In this document: in pieces, positions 9,269 to 19,692 of the stretch | Layout: each line of letters starts with the position of its first letter | How positions within the stretch are numbered: the first letter of the stretch is position 1 | DNA from: Pirellula staleyi DSM 6068 | GTDB lineage: Bacteria; Planctomycetota; Planctomycetia; Pirellulales; Pirellulaceae | Direction: 5' to 3' | NCBI GenBank assembly: GCA_945870455.1 | Contig: CAMBSL010000022.1 | Span: 1 to 41,040 of the forward strand | Length of the DNA stretch: 41,040 nucleotides | Position numbers and translations under genes: made by a program | Notes under the pieces: generated by a model | What the model saw: only the letters and a program-made list of their open reading frames with translations | Database searches by the model: none | Told to the model about the DNA's origin: nothing

Positions 9269-10381
9269 CTATTTTCGCATGACTATCCGAAACAGGAAAG
9301 CATCGTCAAAGCGCGTCTCACCGTTGAGCGTGCGGAACTGCACGTTGCGATCAAATAGGTAACCAAACTCCCAGGCTGACACGTTTCCGTTCGCTTTGCG
9401 TCGTTCTAAGCCAACGACCCATTGGAGGTCGCGGTATGTCATCACGTCGTTTTCGCTATTGGGAAACTCGATCTCCCAAGTTCCGCCTCCCAGCCGACCC
9501 GCAACATACAGCTTGCGAGATTGATCCAATGTGTAGTCAATTCTAGGCCGAGGAAACACAAGATCGAATCGCATGCTCTCCATCGATTTTGGTCGCCACG
9601 AAAAACCCATGACAGGCAGCAGCTTGATGTCGTCACGACTCAAATAGTCGACACCAAAGACCACATCTATTTCCGGAGTATAGTGAAGCATTCCGACGGC
9701 ATGACCCGGGAACCGCACACCATTGCGAGCGCTACCTTCAAAGTCGCTAAATATGCCAATCGTAGTCGCCAAATCATAGCTCATTACATCCTGAATCCGT
9801 CCTCGAGTTTGGTATCCTAATGAGAAGTCAACCAATCTCGGCGGCAAAGCCACGGCGTTGGGACCGGACAGAAGATGAATGTTGATGGCAGTCGAAAAAC
9901 CAGAGCGATAGCCTCGTTTTTGATAGGGGTCCGATCCGAGCGACAGCCAGCCAAATTGATCTCCGTCGCCAGGAATGAAATCAAACCAGCTTGCGTTGGT
10001 CCTGTAATTTGAGTAAGGCTCTTGAGAAAAATAAGTTAGATTTGGGAGCTTGAACTGGTTCGCTTGTGATTCAGGATCCAAACCCAAAGGAAATTCCGTG
10101 AGAAATTCCGATTCGTTGTTCGTCCCTTCAATCTCTCGAACCATGCGTGGGTCGCCGACTGCGCCTTCGATGGAAACAAGTTTGCCCAAGCTGCGTACAC
10201 GGGGCAAACCATCTGGGCTGCCTGTCGGTTGAGGAATCGAAAAAGACTCATAACTCTCGTTAGGCATCTCTTGGGCGCTGGTCAAGGAACAAGTGATCGC
10301 GAGGCAAATCGACCCGTAAAAAAACGAAAGACCCCAAAACCACGATCTTGGATGTGTCAATTTTTTGGAATATTCCGTCAT
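9269..10381 (-). CDS. secreted outer-membrane beta-barrel-like protein (DUF6268-like)
   Basis: A 370-residue protein with an N-terminal signal peptide (hydrophobic SFFYGSICLAITCSLTSAQ after a basic start). The mature part alternates short polar and aromatic strands with many W, Y and F residues and ends in aromatic/basic FLFRIVMRK, as outer-membrane barrels do. It resembles the DUF6268 family of planctomycetes from memory. The start ATG is preceded by an AGAGG-type ribosome site. It converges on speA with a 5-bp gap, so the two genes end against each other. The function is unknown. Confidence 0.6.
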   Translation of the reverse strand: MTEYSKKLTHPRSWFWGLSFFYGSICLAITCSLTSAQEMPNESYESFSIPQPTGSPDGLPRVRSLGKLVSIEGAVGDPRMVREIEGTNNESEFLTEFPLGLDPESQANQFKLPNLTYFSQEPYSNYRTNASWFDFIPGDGDQFGWLSLGSDPYQKRGYRSGFSTAINIHLLSGPNAVALPPRLVDFSLGYQTRGRIQDVMSYDLATTIGIFSDFEGSARNGVRFPGHAVGMLHYTPEIDVVFGVDYLSRDDIKLLPVMGFSWRPKSMESMRFDLVFPRPRIDYTLDQSRKLYVAGRLGGGTWEIEFPNSENDVMTYRDLQWVVGLERRKANGNVSAWEFGYLFDRNVQFRTLNGETRFDDAFLFRIVMRK

Positions 10382-10573
10382 TCGGTACCTCTTGGGTAAA
10401 CTATCGGGTTTGGGCGTAGCTTTCTAGAGACATTCCGTAGCGAGTAAAGTAGGACGACACCTTGAAAGCTAGCGTTATGCGGAATACAACAGAGGCTAAC
10501 TTGATCGGTAATGGAGGAGCATTCGTCCGAACAGGACGTCTGCTCCATTACGGTTTCCCCCAACTATTGAATT
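10382..10573. promoter_or_regulatory. divergent intergenic region
   Basis: These 192 bp separate the start of the minus-strand beta-barrel gene from the plus-strand sugar operon and must hold both promoters. I cannot pick out convincing -35/-10 pairs. A GCTAGC hexamer sits near 10469; this motif recurs in palindromes elsewhere in the window. Confidence 0.4.
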
Positions 10574-11851
10574 GTGAGCTACGGAATGTCTGGTACAGGT
10601 TTGGATGAAGGAATGGTCTCCACGGACAACGTCGCGAAGGTCTTGAGCCAAGCTCTGGATGCCGGCGATGGTCTGCTGCGGTTGACGCCGACATGGGTTC
10701 CTCGCAGTTTCCTTCATCCTGGCCGACGGATTAAACTCTTCCCAGGGGACCTATATGCGTTTGGTGCCAACCGAGGCGGCATTGACGAGCGTTGGTTTTC
10801 AAGCACGACCGAAGCGGCCAATGAGGGGCGTGTATGGCACGAAGGGCTCAGTTTTTGTCTGTTCGAGGGAAAGAAGTTTCTGCTGAAAGATGCAGTGGCT
10901 GAACAGGGAGCGAAATTGGTGGGAGACCCCATCTTCAAGAAATATTCTCGCTGGCCCGTGTATTCCAAATTCTTCGACAACATGGGTCCGATCCCGCATC
11001 ACATGCATCAGTCTCAGAAAGATGCCCAACTGGTCGGTCAGGAAGGCAAACCGGAAAGTTATTATTTCCCACCTCAATACAACAACGTAGACAACAATTT
11101 CTCGTACACGTTTATGGGGCTAGAACCCGGCACGACGAAACAAGATCTTCGCCGTTGTCTAGAAAATTGGAACAAAGGGGACAACGGCATCCTCGACCTT
11201 TCACGAGCGTACAGGCTCAAGCGTGGAACCGGCTGGTTGATTCCGCCAGGAGTTTTGCACGCTCCGGGTTCGTTGTGCACTTATGAACCACAATGGGGCA
11301 GCGACGTGTTCGGCATGTATCAATCGATCGTGGAGGGACGCTATGTTCCCTGGTCTCTGCTCGTCAAAGACATGCCACCTGAAAAACATCAAGACTTGGA
11401 TTTCATCATTGGTCAGTTGGATTGGGACAAGAACGTAGACACTCACTTCAAGGACAGCAACTACATAGAACCGATTGTTGACCCGATCAAGAGCGGCGAT
11501 GGATACACAGACAAGTGGATTGTCTACGGCTCCATCGACAGCGCACAGCTTTTTAGCGCAAAGGAACTCACCGTCGAACCGGGCGCGAAATGCATCCTCA
11601 AAGACAACGCTGCGAGCGGTTGGATAACCGTCCAGGGCAAGGGGCGGATCGGCAAACTCGCTCTACAAACGCCTGCCATGATTCGATTTGGCCAAAACAC
11701 CGAGGACGAGGTTTTCATAAGCTACGACATCTCCGCCCGCGGAGTGGAAATCGAGAATACGGGAAGCGAACCGCTTGTTGGGCTTCGCTATTTTGGCCCC
11801 GATGCGCACGCGAATATGCCCAAGAATGGAGCTTGGAAGAACCAAGCGTGA
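10574..11851 (+). CDS. cupin / mannose-6-phosphate-isomerase-like protein
   Basis: A 425-residue cytoplasmic protein with two cupin-like beta regions. Metal-ligand-like clusters are GPIPHHMHQSQ near residue 140 and GWLIPPGVLHAPGSL near residue 220, matching the metal site of type I phosphomannose isomerase-like cupins. It is the first gene of a co-directional set with a TIM-barrel sugar isomerase and a Gfo/Idh/MocA dehydrogenase, which supports a role in sugar interconversion. The start is uncertain: GTG 10574, ATG 10586 or ATG 10613; the last has a GAAGG ribosome-site-like sequence just before it. The actual sugar is unknown. Confidence 0.6.
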   Translation: MSYGMSGTGLDEGMVSTDNVAKVLSQALDAGDGLLRLTPTWVPRSFLHPGRRIKLFPGDLYAFGANRGGIDERWFSSTTEAANEGRVWHEGLSFCLFEGKKFLLKDAVAEQGAKLVGDPIFKKYSRWPVYSKFFDNMGPIPHHMHQSQKDAQLVGQEGKPESYYFPPQYNNVDNNFSYTFMGLEPGTTKQDLRRCLENWNKGDNGILDLSRAYRLKRGTGWLIPPGVLHAPGSLCTYEPQWGSDVFGMYQSIVEGRYVPWSLLVKDMPPEKHQDLDFIIGQLDWDKNVDTHFKDSNYIEPIVDPIKSGDGYTDKWIVYGSIDSAQLFSAKELTVEPGAKCILKDNAASGWITVQGKGRIGKLALQTPAMIRFGQNTEDEVFISYDISARGVEIENTGSEPLVGLRYFGPDAHANMPKNGAWKNQA

Positions 11852-11896
11852 GCGTCCTTTATTTGCAAGTCAACCAACCCATAAACCGGAGATAAA

Positions 11897-12928
11897 ATGT
11901 CAGTAAAATCCTCCCCAAAACTCCACAATGCCATGTGGCCAGGCTTAGTCGGTAAAGGTGACGGTCCCGGCCAAGAACCACCGATCAGTCTTGAGCGAAT
12001 GCTTGAACTGACCGCGGCCGCTAACGTGAACGGCCAGAAATTTGACGGCATCGATTATTTTCTCTTTTTCCCTCACACCGATCCGAATGCGAGCGACTCG
12101 GAACTGACTCGCATTGCCGATTTGATTGCGAGTCACGGTTTCGCGGTGGGCTCGCTGGTCGCCCCGGTTTGGCCGGGAACAGTGGGGGATTCCGCCATGG
12201 GAAATTCGGAGTCGCGAGAAAAATTTCTAACGGCCGTTCGAATGGCATGCCGAATCGCTGGCATCTTCGAAAAGCATGGCATTCGCAAATATGGGGTGAT
12301 TCGAGTCGACAGCGCAGAATTCGGAATCGAAAAATGGCGGCAAGACAAAAAGGCCAACACTCAAACCATTATTGATACGTTTAAGGAAGCCGCCAAGATT
12401 GCAAAAGATCATGGGCAACGCCTAGCCGCCGAAGGAGAAATCTGCTGGGCGGGCATGCATAGTTGGCGGGATATGCTAGACGTGCTCGAGGGTGTCGGTA
12501 TGCCAGATGCATTCGGGTTCCAAGCCGATATGGCTCACACCTATCTCTATTTGATGGGCTATAACGCACCAGAATACGCCCTATTGCACGACGGATACAC
12601 GGAGTCCGAGTTTTACGCAGCCTACGAAAAAATGACGGACAAACTCAGGCCTTGGACTATCGACTTCCACGTCGCTCAAAACGATGGTAATGTCCACGGC
12701 GCGGGTGACCATGACAAAACGGGCAAGCACTGTCCTGCCGACGATCCAAATGGAAAACTCGATATTGTGCGTTGTGCAGGCTATTGGCTCAAGGATGCGG
12801 CCTCGCGAGGGATCAAGCACATCTGCTGGGATGGATGCATGTTCCCAAATGCGATGCTCGAGACACCCGATACCTGGAACCAGATCTTAGACAAAATGAT
12901 CCGAGTGCGAAACGCGCACGGTTGGTAA
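11897..12928 (+). CDS. sugar phosphate isomerase/epimerase-like TIM-barrel protein
   Basis: A 343-residue protein of the xylose-isomerase-like TIM-barrel superfamily (AP_endonuc_2 type). Candidate metal and substrate ligands lie at strand ends: [12 protein letters not shown] (Glu), [10 protein letters not shown] (Asp/His), [12 protein letters not shown] (Asp, His) and [11 protein letters not shown]. The start ATG is preceded by CCGGAGAT, a good ribosome site. It sits 45 bp after the cupin gene and about 100 bp before the dehydrogenase. Families of this kind isomerise or epimerise keto-sugars or inositols; which one is not visible. Confidence 0.75.
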   Translation: MSVKSSPKLHNAMWPGLVGKGDGPGQEPPISLERMLELTAAANVNGQKFDGIDYFLFFPHTDPNASDSELTRIADLIASHGFAVGSLVAPVWPGTVGDSAMGNSESREKFLTAVRMACRIAGIFEKHGIRKYGVIRVDSAEFGIEKWRQDKKANTQTIIDTFKEAAKIAKDHGQRLAAEGEICWAGMHSWRDMLDVLEGVGMPDAFGFQADMAHTYLYLMGYNAPEYALLHDGYTESEFYAAYEKMTDKLRPWTIDFHVAQNDGNVHGAGDHDKTGKHCPADDPNGKLDIVRCAGYWLKDAASRGIKHICWDGCMFPNAMLETPDTWNQILDKMIRVRNAHGW

Positions 12929-13026
12929 CGATTTTATTTAGTTTTTCTTTCCGGCAGCCTTTCTCGGATAGGCCTGGAAACTCGGCAACCTTAACAACAA
13001 AACAAAACAATTACGCAAGAACGAAA

Positions 13027-14166
13027 ATGAAAGAACTACGCATTGGAATGATAGGCTATGGGTTTATGGGCAAAGCTCACTCAAACGCGTACGCCCAAGC
13101 AAACCATTTTTTTCCCCTCCAAACCAAGCCCGTATTAAAGGCACTGTGCGCCCGTAATGCGGACAAGGCTCAGTCCTTTGCAAACAACTGGGGTTATGAA
13201 TCGATCGAGACCGACTGGCGGAAAATGTTGGAACGCAAAGATATCGATGCTGTCGATATCTGCACTCCCAACAACATCCACAAAGAGATTGCTATCGAAG
13301 CCGCCAAGGCGGGCAAGATGATTCTGTGCGAAAAGCCTTTGGCGATGAACGCAACCGAAGGGGAAGAGATGTGCCAAGCGGTGGAGAAAGCCGGAGTCGC
13401 CAACATGGTTTGGTACAACTACCGACGCGTTCCAGCCGTTACCTTGGCAAAACAAATTATCGATTCAGGAAAGCTTGGACGCATCTTTCACTATCGTGCC
13501 AACTTCCTGCAAGACTGGACGATCAACGCGGATGTTCCACAAGGTGGCGCAGGAACATGGCGATTGGATGCAGAGGCTGCTGGCAGCGGAGTCACAGGGG
13601 ACCTGTTGGCGCATTGCATCGACACAGCCTTGTGGCTCAATGGATCAATCCAGGACGTTTCCGCGATGACCGAAACTTTCGTGAAGGAACGCGTTCATTC
13701 CGAAACGGGTTTGAAGCAACCCGTTTCGATCGATGATGCTTGTACGTTTTTTTGCCACTTTGAGAACGGTTCACTTGGATTGTTCGAGTCAACGCGTTAC
13801 GCCCGTGGACACAAGGCACTCTATACGCTTGAGATCAATGGCGAGCACGCAAGCATTGCGTGGGATCTGCATGATCTGCATAGGCTCAAGTACTTTGATC
13901 ATGCCGATGAGTCCATTGTTCGTGGTTGGAGAAGCATTCACGTATCGGATGGAAACCAACCTTACATGGGAAATTGGTGGGTCCCAGGCTTGCAGATCGG
14001 CTATGAGCATTCGTTCATTCACCAAGTGGCAGATTTCCTCAAGAGCCTGGAAACGGGCGAGCCCGCTCACCCTACTTTCCGGGATGCTTTAGAAACGCAA
14101 AAAGTCTGTGATGCGGTCCTCGATAGCGCCAAGAAACGCCAGTGGGCTTCGGTGGATTCGTATTGA
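13027..14166 (+). CDS. Gfo/Idh/MocA family NAD(P)-dependent oxidoreductase
   Basis: A 379-residue sugar or inositol dehydrogenase. The N-terminal Rossmann motif is [19 protein letters not shown], and the family signature CEKPLAMN follows at about residue 105, with the conserved Lys of EKP. The C-terminal alpha/beta substrate domain follows. The frame stays open far upstream, but ATG 13027 gives the canonical N-terminus. It is co-directional with the isomerase upstream and ends 4 bp before the Hsp70-like gene. The likely role is oxidation or reduction of a keto-sugar made by the neighbouring isomerase (inference). Confidence 0.85.
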   Translation: MKELRIGMIGYGFMGKAHSNAYAQANHFFPLQTKPVLKALCARNADKAQSFANNWGYESIETDWRKMLERKDIDAVDICTPNNIHKEIAIEAAKAGKMILCEKPLAMNATEGEEMCQAVEKAGVANMVWYNYRRVPAVTLAKQIIDSGKLGRIFHYRANFLQDWTINADVPQGGAGTWRLDAEAAGSGVTGDLLAHCIDTALWLNGSIQDVSAMTETFVKERVHSETGLKQPVSIDDACTFFCHFENGSLGLFESTRYARGHKALYTLEINGEHASIAWDLHDLHRLKYFDHADESIVRGWRSIHVSDGNQPYMGNWWVPGLQIGYEHSFIHQVADFLKSLETGEPAHPTFRDALETQKVCDAVLDSAKKRQWASVDSY

Positions 14167-14170
14167 TCCC

Positions 14171-15949
14171 ATGCCAGCTCAGTACTGTATAGGAATCGAT
14201 TTAGGAACTACTAATTCGGTCTTGGCGTTCGCGCCCATCGACGAAGAGGAACCGTTGATTGCCGTACTGCCGATCCCCCAACTCGTTGCCCCGGGAACCG
14301 TCGAACGAAAGCTCTCTTTGCCATCGTTTTTGTTCCTTGCGGCAACGTTGGAGGACCCTGCTTTCCAGTTGCAGGGAATTCGAAGCAGCATGGGAATTGT
14401 TGGTGAGTACGCAAGACGTGTTGCAAGTGAACAACCGGATCGAGTTGTTGCGGCCGCCAAAAGTTGGTTATGCAATAAGCGAATCGACAGGCAATCGCCA
14501 ATCCTCCCTTGGGAATCGGATGCGGAGGTTTCGCTCGTTTCACCGGTGGCAGCAACAACTGCCTACTTGATGCACCTCGTGGACGCTTGGCATTTGGAGT
14601 TTTTGGACGCACCATTCTCGGAGCAGCAAGTTGTTCTTACCGTGCCAGCGTCGTTCGATTTAGTCGCTCGCGAGTTAACACGACAAGCAGCCATGGCTGC
14701 TGGATTTCCGTCGGACTTTGTCTTTTTGGAAGAGCCTCAAGCAGCGCTAACCAATTGGATTCATGCTCACGGTCAACATTGGCGCAAATCCTTGCATGAA
14801 CAGGATGTATTGTTGGTTTGCGATGTGGGCGGTGGAACAACCGATTTGACTCTGGTCCAAGTTCAAAGCGCGAATGGAGAGCTTATCATGAATCGTTTGG
14901 CCGTAGGCAATCATTTGCTTATCGGCGGCGATAATATGGACCTGACACTGGCTCACATGGCTTCAACGCTTTTCGCGGAGAAGGGGACGAATCTAAACGC
15001 CTGGCAATCTGTTTCGCTTTGGCATTCCTGTCGCTTGGCCAAGGAAAAACTTCTCAAGGGTGAAACTTCGCCGGATTCATACCCGTTAAGTGTTCTCGGT
15101 CGTGGGAGCAAGTTGATTGGCGGGACGGTGTCGATTGAGTTGCCGAAGGCTCTGGTGGAATCAACCCTCATTGATGGCTTTTTTCCGGTAGTAACGAAAG
15201 AAGACAAGCCTCTTCGCGATGCGGCCAGCGGCTTTCAAGAGTTGGGATTGCCTTTTGAATCCGACACGGCCATTACCAAACACATCGCTGCGTTTCTTGC
15301 CGATCACTTACCATCCTACGATGAAAAGCCGATGCGATTGACGCATTTATTGTTTAATGGTGGTGTCTTCAACGCCGATGCGTTTCGCGCACGCTTGTTG
15401 AAGACAATTTCTTCATGGAACGATGATAAAAAAGAGCTGACGGTACTCGGTGGTGTGGAGGATTTGGATCATGCCGTCGCTTGTGGGGCCGCGTACTATG
15501 CGTGGGCAAAACGGCATGGTGGGATTCGCATTCGCGGAGGTACAGCCCGCAGCTACTACATCGGAATCGAAAGCTCGGGGCCCGCGATCCCAGGAATGGC
15601 TCGACCGCTACAAGCGTTATGTGTCGTTCCTCAAGGAATGGAGGAAGGTACTCAAGTAGACGTGGCCAGCAGGGAAGTCGGTCTCAAAATAGGACAGCGG
15701 GCACGATTTCGATTCTTTTCAAGCACGGTTCGCAAACAAGATAAACCAGGCACCTATCTGCGTACCTGGGATCAAGATGAATTGCTTGAAACGTCCCCAC
15801 TCGAAGTCGAATTATCCGGTAGCGACGGAGAGCAAATTATTCCAGTGCGATTTCAAAGCAAGATAACCGAGCTTGGTGTGTTTGAATTGTGGTGCAAGTG
15901 CACGCGAAACGATCAGAATTGGAAGCTCGAACTCAACATTCGCGAATAG
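14171..15949 (+). CDS. short Hsp70-like ATPase
   Basis: A 592-residue Hsp70-family protein. The ATPase phosphate-1 motif is YCIGIDLGTTNSVLAF, followed by VVLTVPASFD, FLEEPQAA, the phosphate-2 motif VCDVGGGTTDLTLV and a GGVFNADAFR adenosine-type motif. The C-terminal ~120 residues are beta-rich, with no long helical lid and no EEVD-type end, so it is not DnaK. Similar ~600-residue proteins are often encoded next to a larger second Hsp70-like protein. That partner is absent here: the next gene is a convergent RND permease. ATG 14171 begins the canonical N-terminus and lies 4 bp after the dehydrogenase stop, implying co-transcription. Confidence 0.8.
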   Translation: MPAQYCIGIDLGTTNSVLAFAPIDEEEPLIAVLPIPQLVAPGTVERKLSLPSFLFLAATLEDPAFQLQGIRSSMGIVGEYARRVASEQPDRVVAAAKSWLCNKRIDRQSPILPWESDAEVSLVSPVAATTAYLMHLVDAWHLEFLDAPFSEQQVVLTVPASFDLVARELTRQAAMAAGFPSDFVFLEEPQAALTNWIHAHGQHWRKSLHEQDVLLVCDVGGGTTDLTLVQVQSANGELIMNRLAVGNHLLIGGDNMDLTLAHMASTLFAEKGTNLNAWQSVSLWHSCRLAKEKLLKGETSPDSYPLSVLGRGSKLIGGTVSIELPKALVESTLIDGFFPVVTKEDKPLRDAASGFQELGLPFESDTAITKHIAAFLADHLPSYDEKPMRLTHLLFNGGVFNADAFRARLLKTISSWNDDKKELTVLGGVEDLDHAVACGAAYYAWAKRHGGIRIRGGTARSYYIGIESSGPAIPGMARPLQALCVVPQGMEEGTQVDVASREVGLKIGQRARFRFFSSTVRKQDKPGTYLRTWDQDELLETSPLEVELSGSDGEQIIPVRFQSKITELGVFELWCKCTRNDQNWKLELNIRE

Positions 15950-15988
15950 CCAAACTCACCATCGAGCCATGCACGCCGCTGGGGTCGC

Positions 15989-18900
15989 TTAAGTTTCTAA
16001 CGTCGCAAACGAAGGTGTATTCGGATCATTCGCATGTCCCATTTTCCTGACTGAATTTGGATCTGCGGCCTTCTTCTTGAACAAACCACTTAAATCATCT
16101 AGGTACGTGTACAAGACGGGTACAGCTAGCAACGTCAACAACAGCGATAGCGTTTGCCCACCCGATGCGAGGACCGCAATCGAACGACGCTCTTCCGCGC
16201 CAGGTCCGTTTGCAACGAGCAACGGCAGCAAGCCGGCGACGAACGAAATCGTTGTCATCAAGATCGGTCTCAATCGATCGCGATTGGCTTGCAGAATCGC
16301 TTGCTCTCGTTCCACTCCTTTGCGTCGCAACGCGTTCGTGCAGTCAACTTGCAAGATCGCGGCTTTCTTGACAACACCAAACAACACGAGAACGCCAAGA
16401 GCTGAGTAGACGTTGAGCGTTTCGTTTCCCCAATACAAACTTATCAATCCAAAAGGTACTGAAAGAGGCAGCGTAAAGAGAATCGTAAACGGATGGGCAA
16501 GGTGTTCGAATTGAGCCGCAAGTACGATGTACATAAAAATGAAGCTGAGCAAGAACGTCCATCGAAACTCGTTCAATGTCCTCTCCAATTCCTTTCCGCG
16601 ACCGAGCACTCGCGTTTCGAAACCCGGCGGCACGCCCACTTCCACCGCCAAAGCCCGTAACGCTTGGATTCGGTCCGCCAATGCGTAACCAGGTGCGATA
16701 TTAGCTCGAATCGAAACCATGCGTTGCCGATCCAGTCGATCGATGCGAGCAGATGCATCGCCAAAACTAAATCGAACCACGTTGTCGATCCGGGTCAAAT
16801 TGGTCTTGCTCGGCAGGGGTATTCCAGTTTGATTACCCCCGATGGAAATGGGACGACCAGCGTCTGGATTGGTCCGAACATAAAGCTGCGAAATCGAATC
16901 GACATCACGTCGATCAACGCCCACCAACCGCAACTCAACATCGTAGGCATCATCCACACTTGAGTCTCGATAACGAGAAACGCGATCGTCACCTCCGACT
17001 GCAATCCTCAATGTATCCGCGATTTCTTGAACTGAAACTCCCAAGGCTGCTGCTCGCTCCCTATCAATCGTGACGAGCAACTCCGGTTTGTCTAAACGCA
17101 AGGTGGTATCTACGTCCACAATGCCCGGCAGCTCCATTGCTTTTTTTCTGAGTCGTTCGCTGAAGGCGGACAGCTCTTGAACGTCAGGACCGGTGATCGA
17201 AAAATCGATGTCAACATTTGCACCTTGCCTAAGTGAGGTTAAGTTTCGGATGGAAACTCTTACATCTGGGATGGATTTGAGCAGTTTCCGAATCTCGGTC
17301 ATCTTTTGTTGTTGGCTGAAGTTGCCTTCGAAGGCCTTGCTTGGCCGTCCTTGGATCGTTTCAAAAAATAGCCTTTCTAGCGAGAATGAGCGTTTTGGCG
17401 AGTCGGTCAAGCGAACAAATACGCTTCCACTGTTGACACCGCCAAATCCACGCGTGCCAATCGACGAAAGGATCAACTCGACGCCCTCGACCGCATTTAC
17501 CGTCTCTTCGATTTGTCTGAGCGCCCCATTCATCGACAAAATAGTTGCCCCTTCTTTGGCGTTGACGCTGATTTCGAACTCGGACTCGTCAACATTGGTC
17601 GGAATGTAGTCTTGCCGAACCCAACTATAAAGCGGGATATTTGCGAGGACGGTCACAATGCATAATAACAAGGTCAAAAATCGATATTTGAGTGCGAGTC
17701 GCAGCGAAGCCATGTATGCGACCTCTATCCAGTGATAAAGGCCGCTTTGCCGAGATGTCTTCGCGTGCGTTCCTTGATCTTCCGGTTTCTTTGGCTTCAG
17801 CAAAATGCTACACATCATGGGTGTCAATGAAAAACTGATCACCATGGAAACCAATATCGCAACCGTCGCCGTCACGCCGAATTCAAAAAGCATCCGCCCC
17901 GTTACGCTCGATAGAAACGAAACCGGTAAGAAAACAATCACCAAGGAAATGGTCGTGGCGAGAACGGCCAATCCGATCTCTTTCGTCCCCTCGATCGATG
18001 CTCGAATCGGATCCATCCCCTCTTCCTCGATACAGCGGTACACGTTCTCCAGGACAACGATCGCGTCGTCAATCACCACCCCAACCATCAATACGAGTGC
18101 CAGCATCGTAACATTGTTGAGCGTAAAACCGAACGCTTTCATGAACGCAAAAGTCGCAATGATCGAAGCTGGTATCGCGACCGATGCAATCAGCGTCGAA
18201 CGCCATGATCGCATAAACAGCAAAACAGTTAGGCAAGCTAGAATCGATCCGGACACCAAGTGGTTTTCGATTTCATGCAGTGCCGACAAGATGTAGCGCG
18301 ACTGGTCCTGAATGACCGCGACACGAACGTCCTCGGGTAGCAAGGCTCGACTTCGCTTTAAGCGTTCCTTCACCCCTGCAATCACGTTGACCGTATTTTC
18401 TCCCGATTGTCGCTGTACACTCAACGTCACAGTCGGCTCGCCGTCAAGTCTCGCCATGGTGCGCACCTCCTTAGTTCCGTCAACGACTTCACCTAAATCA
18501 GCCAATCGAATCGATGCGCCTCCGATGGTATCGATCACCAAATCCGGAAAGTCCTTTGCTTCCGAAACTCTCCCGAGCGTTCGCAGTGTTCGTTCTCGCA
18601 AGCCTTCGTCCACTCGTCCGCCTGGCACCTCTGCATTCTGACGGACCAACGCATCGCGTACTTGCGAGATGGATAACTGGTAGGCGGCAAGTCGTTTGGC
18701 ATCAATGTTGACCTTGATTGCGCGGTCTGCTGCGCCCGAAATGGTGACTTGTCCGACGCCAGGACTCGACTCGATCACGCCTTTGACGTAGCGGTCTGCA
18801 AGGAGATACAGCTCGCTCGGTGATTTCTCGCCAGAAACTGCGATCGTCATTACGGGCGAAGAGTCAATATCGGATTTTTGGACAATCGATGGATCAACCG

Positions 18901-19267
18901 TCCGCGGCAATCGGTTGGAAACAGCGGAGACGGCATCCCGAATATCTTGCACTGCCGCGTCGATTTCGCGAGCCAGCGAAAAAGTGATCAACACCGTCGA
19001 GCTACCATCGTTCGAAATGCTTCTCAATTCCTCAATGCCCGCAACGGTTGAAACCGCGTCCTCAATGACTTGGGAAACTTCGGATTCAACTTCTTGAGAT
19101 GCCGCACCTGGGTAGTTGGTGCGAATGTAAACGGTTGGAAGATCCGTACGCGGAAAACGATCGATCCCAAGTGTTGGAAACGCTACGACTCCCGCCACGA
19201 CCAACGCCATTACCAACATAAGCGCAAAAACAGGACGCTTAACGCAAATTTCAGCGAGCCAGTACAA
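15989..19267 (-). CDS. RND efflux transporter permease, AcrB/HAE1-like
   Basis: A 1092-residue inner-membrane, proton-driven pump subunit. The first helix (VFALMLVMALVVAGVV), the PN1/PC1 porter region, the TM4 motif GVVIDDAIVVLENVYR with the paired Asp used for proton transfer, and a second half with the same layout all fit the family. The start is a TTG codon, and a stop lies four codons upstream, so little choice remains. A membrane-fusion adaptor normally sits directly upstream; here there is a 737-bp non-coding, repeat-bearing stretch, so the adaptor and any TolC partner must lie elsewhere or be lost. Substrate unknown. Confidence 0.9.
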   Translation of the reverse strand: MYWLAEICVKRPVFALMLVMALVVAGVVAFPTLGIDRFPRTDLPTVYIRTNYPGAASQEVESEVSQVIEDAVSTVAGIEELRSISNDGSSTVLITFSLAREIDAAVQDIRDAVSAVSNRLPRTVDPSIVQKSDIDSSPVMTIAVSGEKSPSELYLLADRYVKGVIESSPGVGQVTISGAADRAIKVNIDAKRLAAYQLSISQVRDALVRQNAEVPGGRVDEGLRERTLRTLGRVSEAKDFPDLVIDTIGGASIRLADLGEVVDGTKEVRTMARLDGEPTVTLSVQRQSGENTVNVIAGVKERLKRSRALLPEDVRVAVIQDQSRYILSALHEIENHLVSGSILACLTVLLFMRSWRSTLIASVAIPASIIATFAFMKAFGFTLNNVTMLALVLMVGVVIDDAIVVLENVYRCIEEEGMDPIRASIEGTKEIGLAVLATTISLVIVFLPVSFLSSVTGRMLFEFGVTATVAILVSMVISFSLTPMMCSILLKPKKPEDQGTHAKTSRQSGLYHWIEVAYMASLRLALKYRFLTLLLCIVTVLANIPLYSWVRQDYIPTNVDESEFEISVNAKEGATILSMNGALRQIEETVNAVEGVELILSSIGTRGFGGVNSGSVFVRLTDSPKRSFSLERLFFETIQGRPSKAFEGNFSQQQKMTEIRKLLKSIPDVRVSIRNLTSLRQGANVDIDFSITGPDVQELSAFSERLRKKAMELPGIVDVDTTLRLDKPELLVTIDRERAAALGVSVQEIADTLRIAVGGDDRVSRYRDSSVDDAYDVELRLVGVDRRDVDSISQLYVRTNPDAGRPISIGGNQTGIPLPSKTNLTRIDNVVRFSFGDASARIDRLDRQRMVSIRANIAPGYALADRIQALRALAVEVGVPPGFETRVLGRGKELERTLNEFRWTFLLSFIFMYIVLAAQFEHLAHPFTILFTLPLSVPFGLISLYWGNETLNVYSALGVLVLFGVVKKAAILQVDCTNALRRKGVEREQAILQANRDRLRPILMTTISFVAGLLPLLVANGPGAEERRSIAVLASGGQTLSLLLTLLAVPVLYTYLDDLSGLFKKKAADPNSVRKMGHANDPNTPSFATLET

Positions 19268-19357
19268 AATGATTTCCTAAGGAGGGAGCAGTGGGGCGGG
19301 AGGTCCTGCTATTGTACTTGCTGTCAAGCACTTCAGAAACGCGTTTTCACCGCGAAA

Positions 19358-19381
19358 CCTCGGGCTAGCGAAACCCGCAGG
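19358..19381. repeat. REP-like hairpin with GCTAGCG loop
   Basis: A palindrome with arms CCT-C-GGG and CCC-G-AGG (one bulged C) around the loop CTAGCGAAA. It lies upstream of the RND gene. Similar GCTAGC-centred palindromes occur elsewhere in the window (AACGCTAGCGTT at 22188-22199). Confidence 0.45.
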
Positions 19382-19408
19382 TCAAGCGTTTGGTATTCGA
19401 ATCCCGCA

Positions 19409-19447
19409 TGCCTTGTGCTGCGGATCGTTCCGGCTTTTCGGCTAAAC
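19409..19447 (+). repeat. 39-bp dispersed repeat, left copy
   Basis: It matches 22250-22288 at 37 of 39 positions in the same orientation. The shared core begins TGCCTTGTGCTGCGGATCG and ends CGGCTAAAC. The two copies bracket the RTX/attC/TIR/deamidase-like islet exactly. A weaker relative lies near 19945-19985, and a short part (CGGCTAA-CCGAAC) recurs at about 20909. Confidence 0.85.
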
Positions 19448-19692
19448 CGAACGACGAGCGGCGGCCCGTGTTACGATCGATGCCCAATTCTCCACAGACC
19501 ATTAACAAAGACCATGGCAAGAATCTCCCAAATCGAAGGCGCCTGCTAGCCAGGACTCCGCCTGTTGTCAGATGTTCCTTGGTTCAATTTTATAATGAAT
19601 CGGCTAGACGCGGGTCAATCCCCTCGCCGTTACGGTTGTCTCCATAAGATCACCCTCTAATGGGCGGGAATCAGTGGGTACGACTTGTCGGA

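Noticed and set aside
12772-13026. N-terminal extension of the Gfo/Idh/MocA gene
   Set aside because: Reads out of frame through the end of the isomerase gene; ATG 13027 gives the canonical Rossmann start.
17805-18296. 163-codon plus-strand frame
   Set aside because: Antisense to the RND permease; composition rich in Ser/Thr/Ile as expected from a shadow frame.
19381-19410. tRNA-like T-arm (TTCGAATCCCGC)
   Set aside because: The 5' side does not pair, and no acceptor, D or anticodon stems can be built around it.
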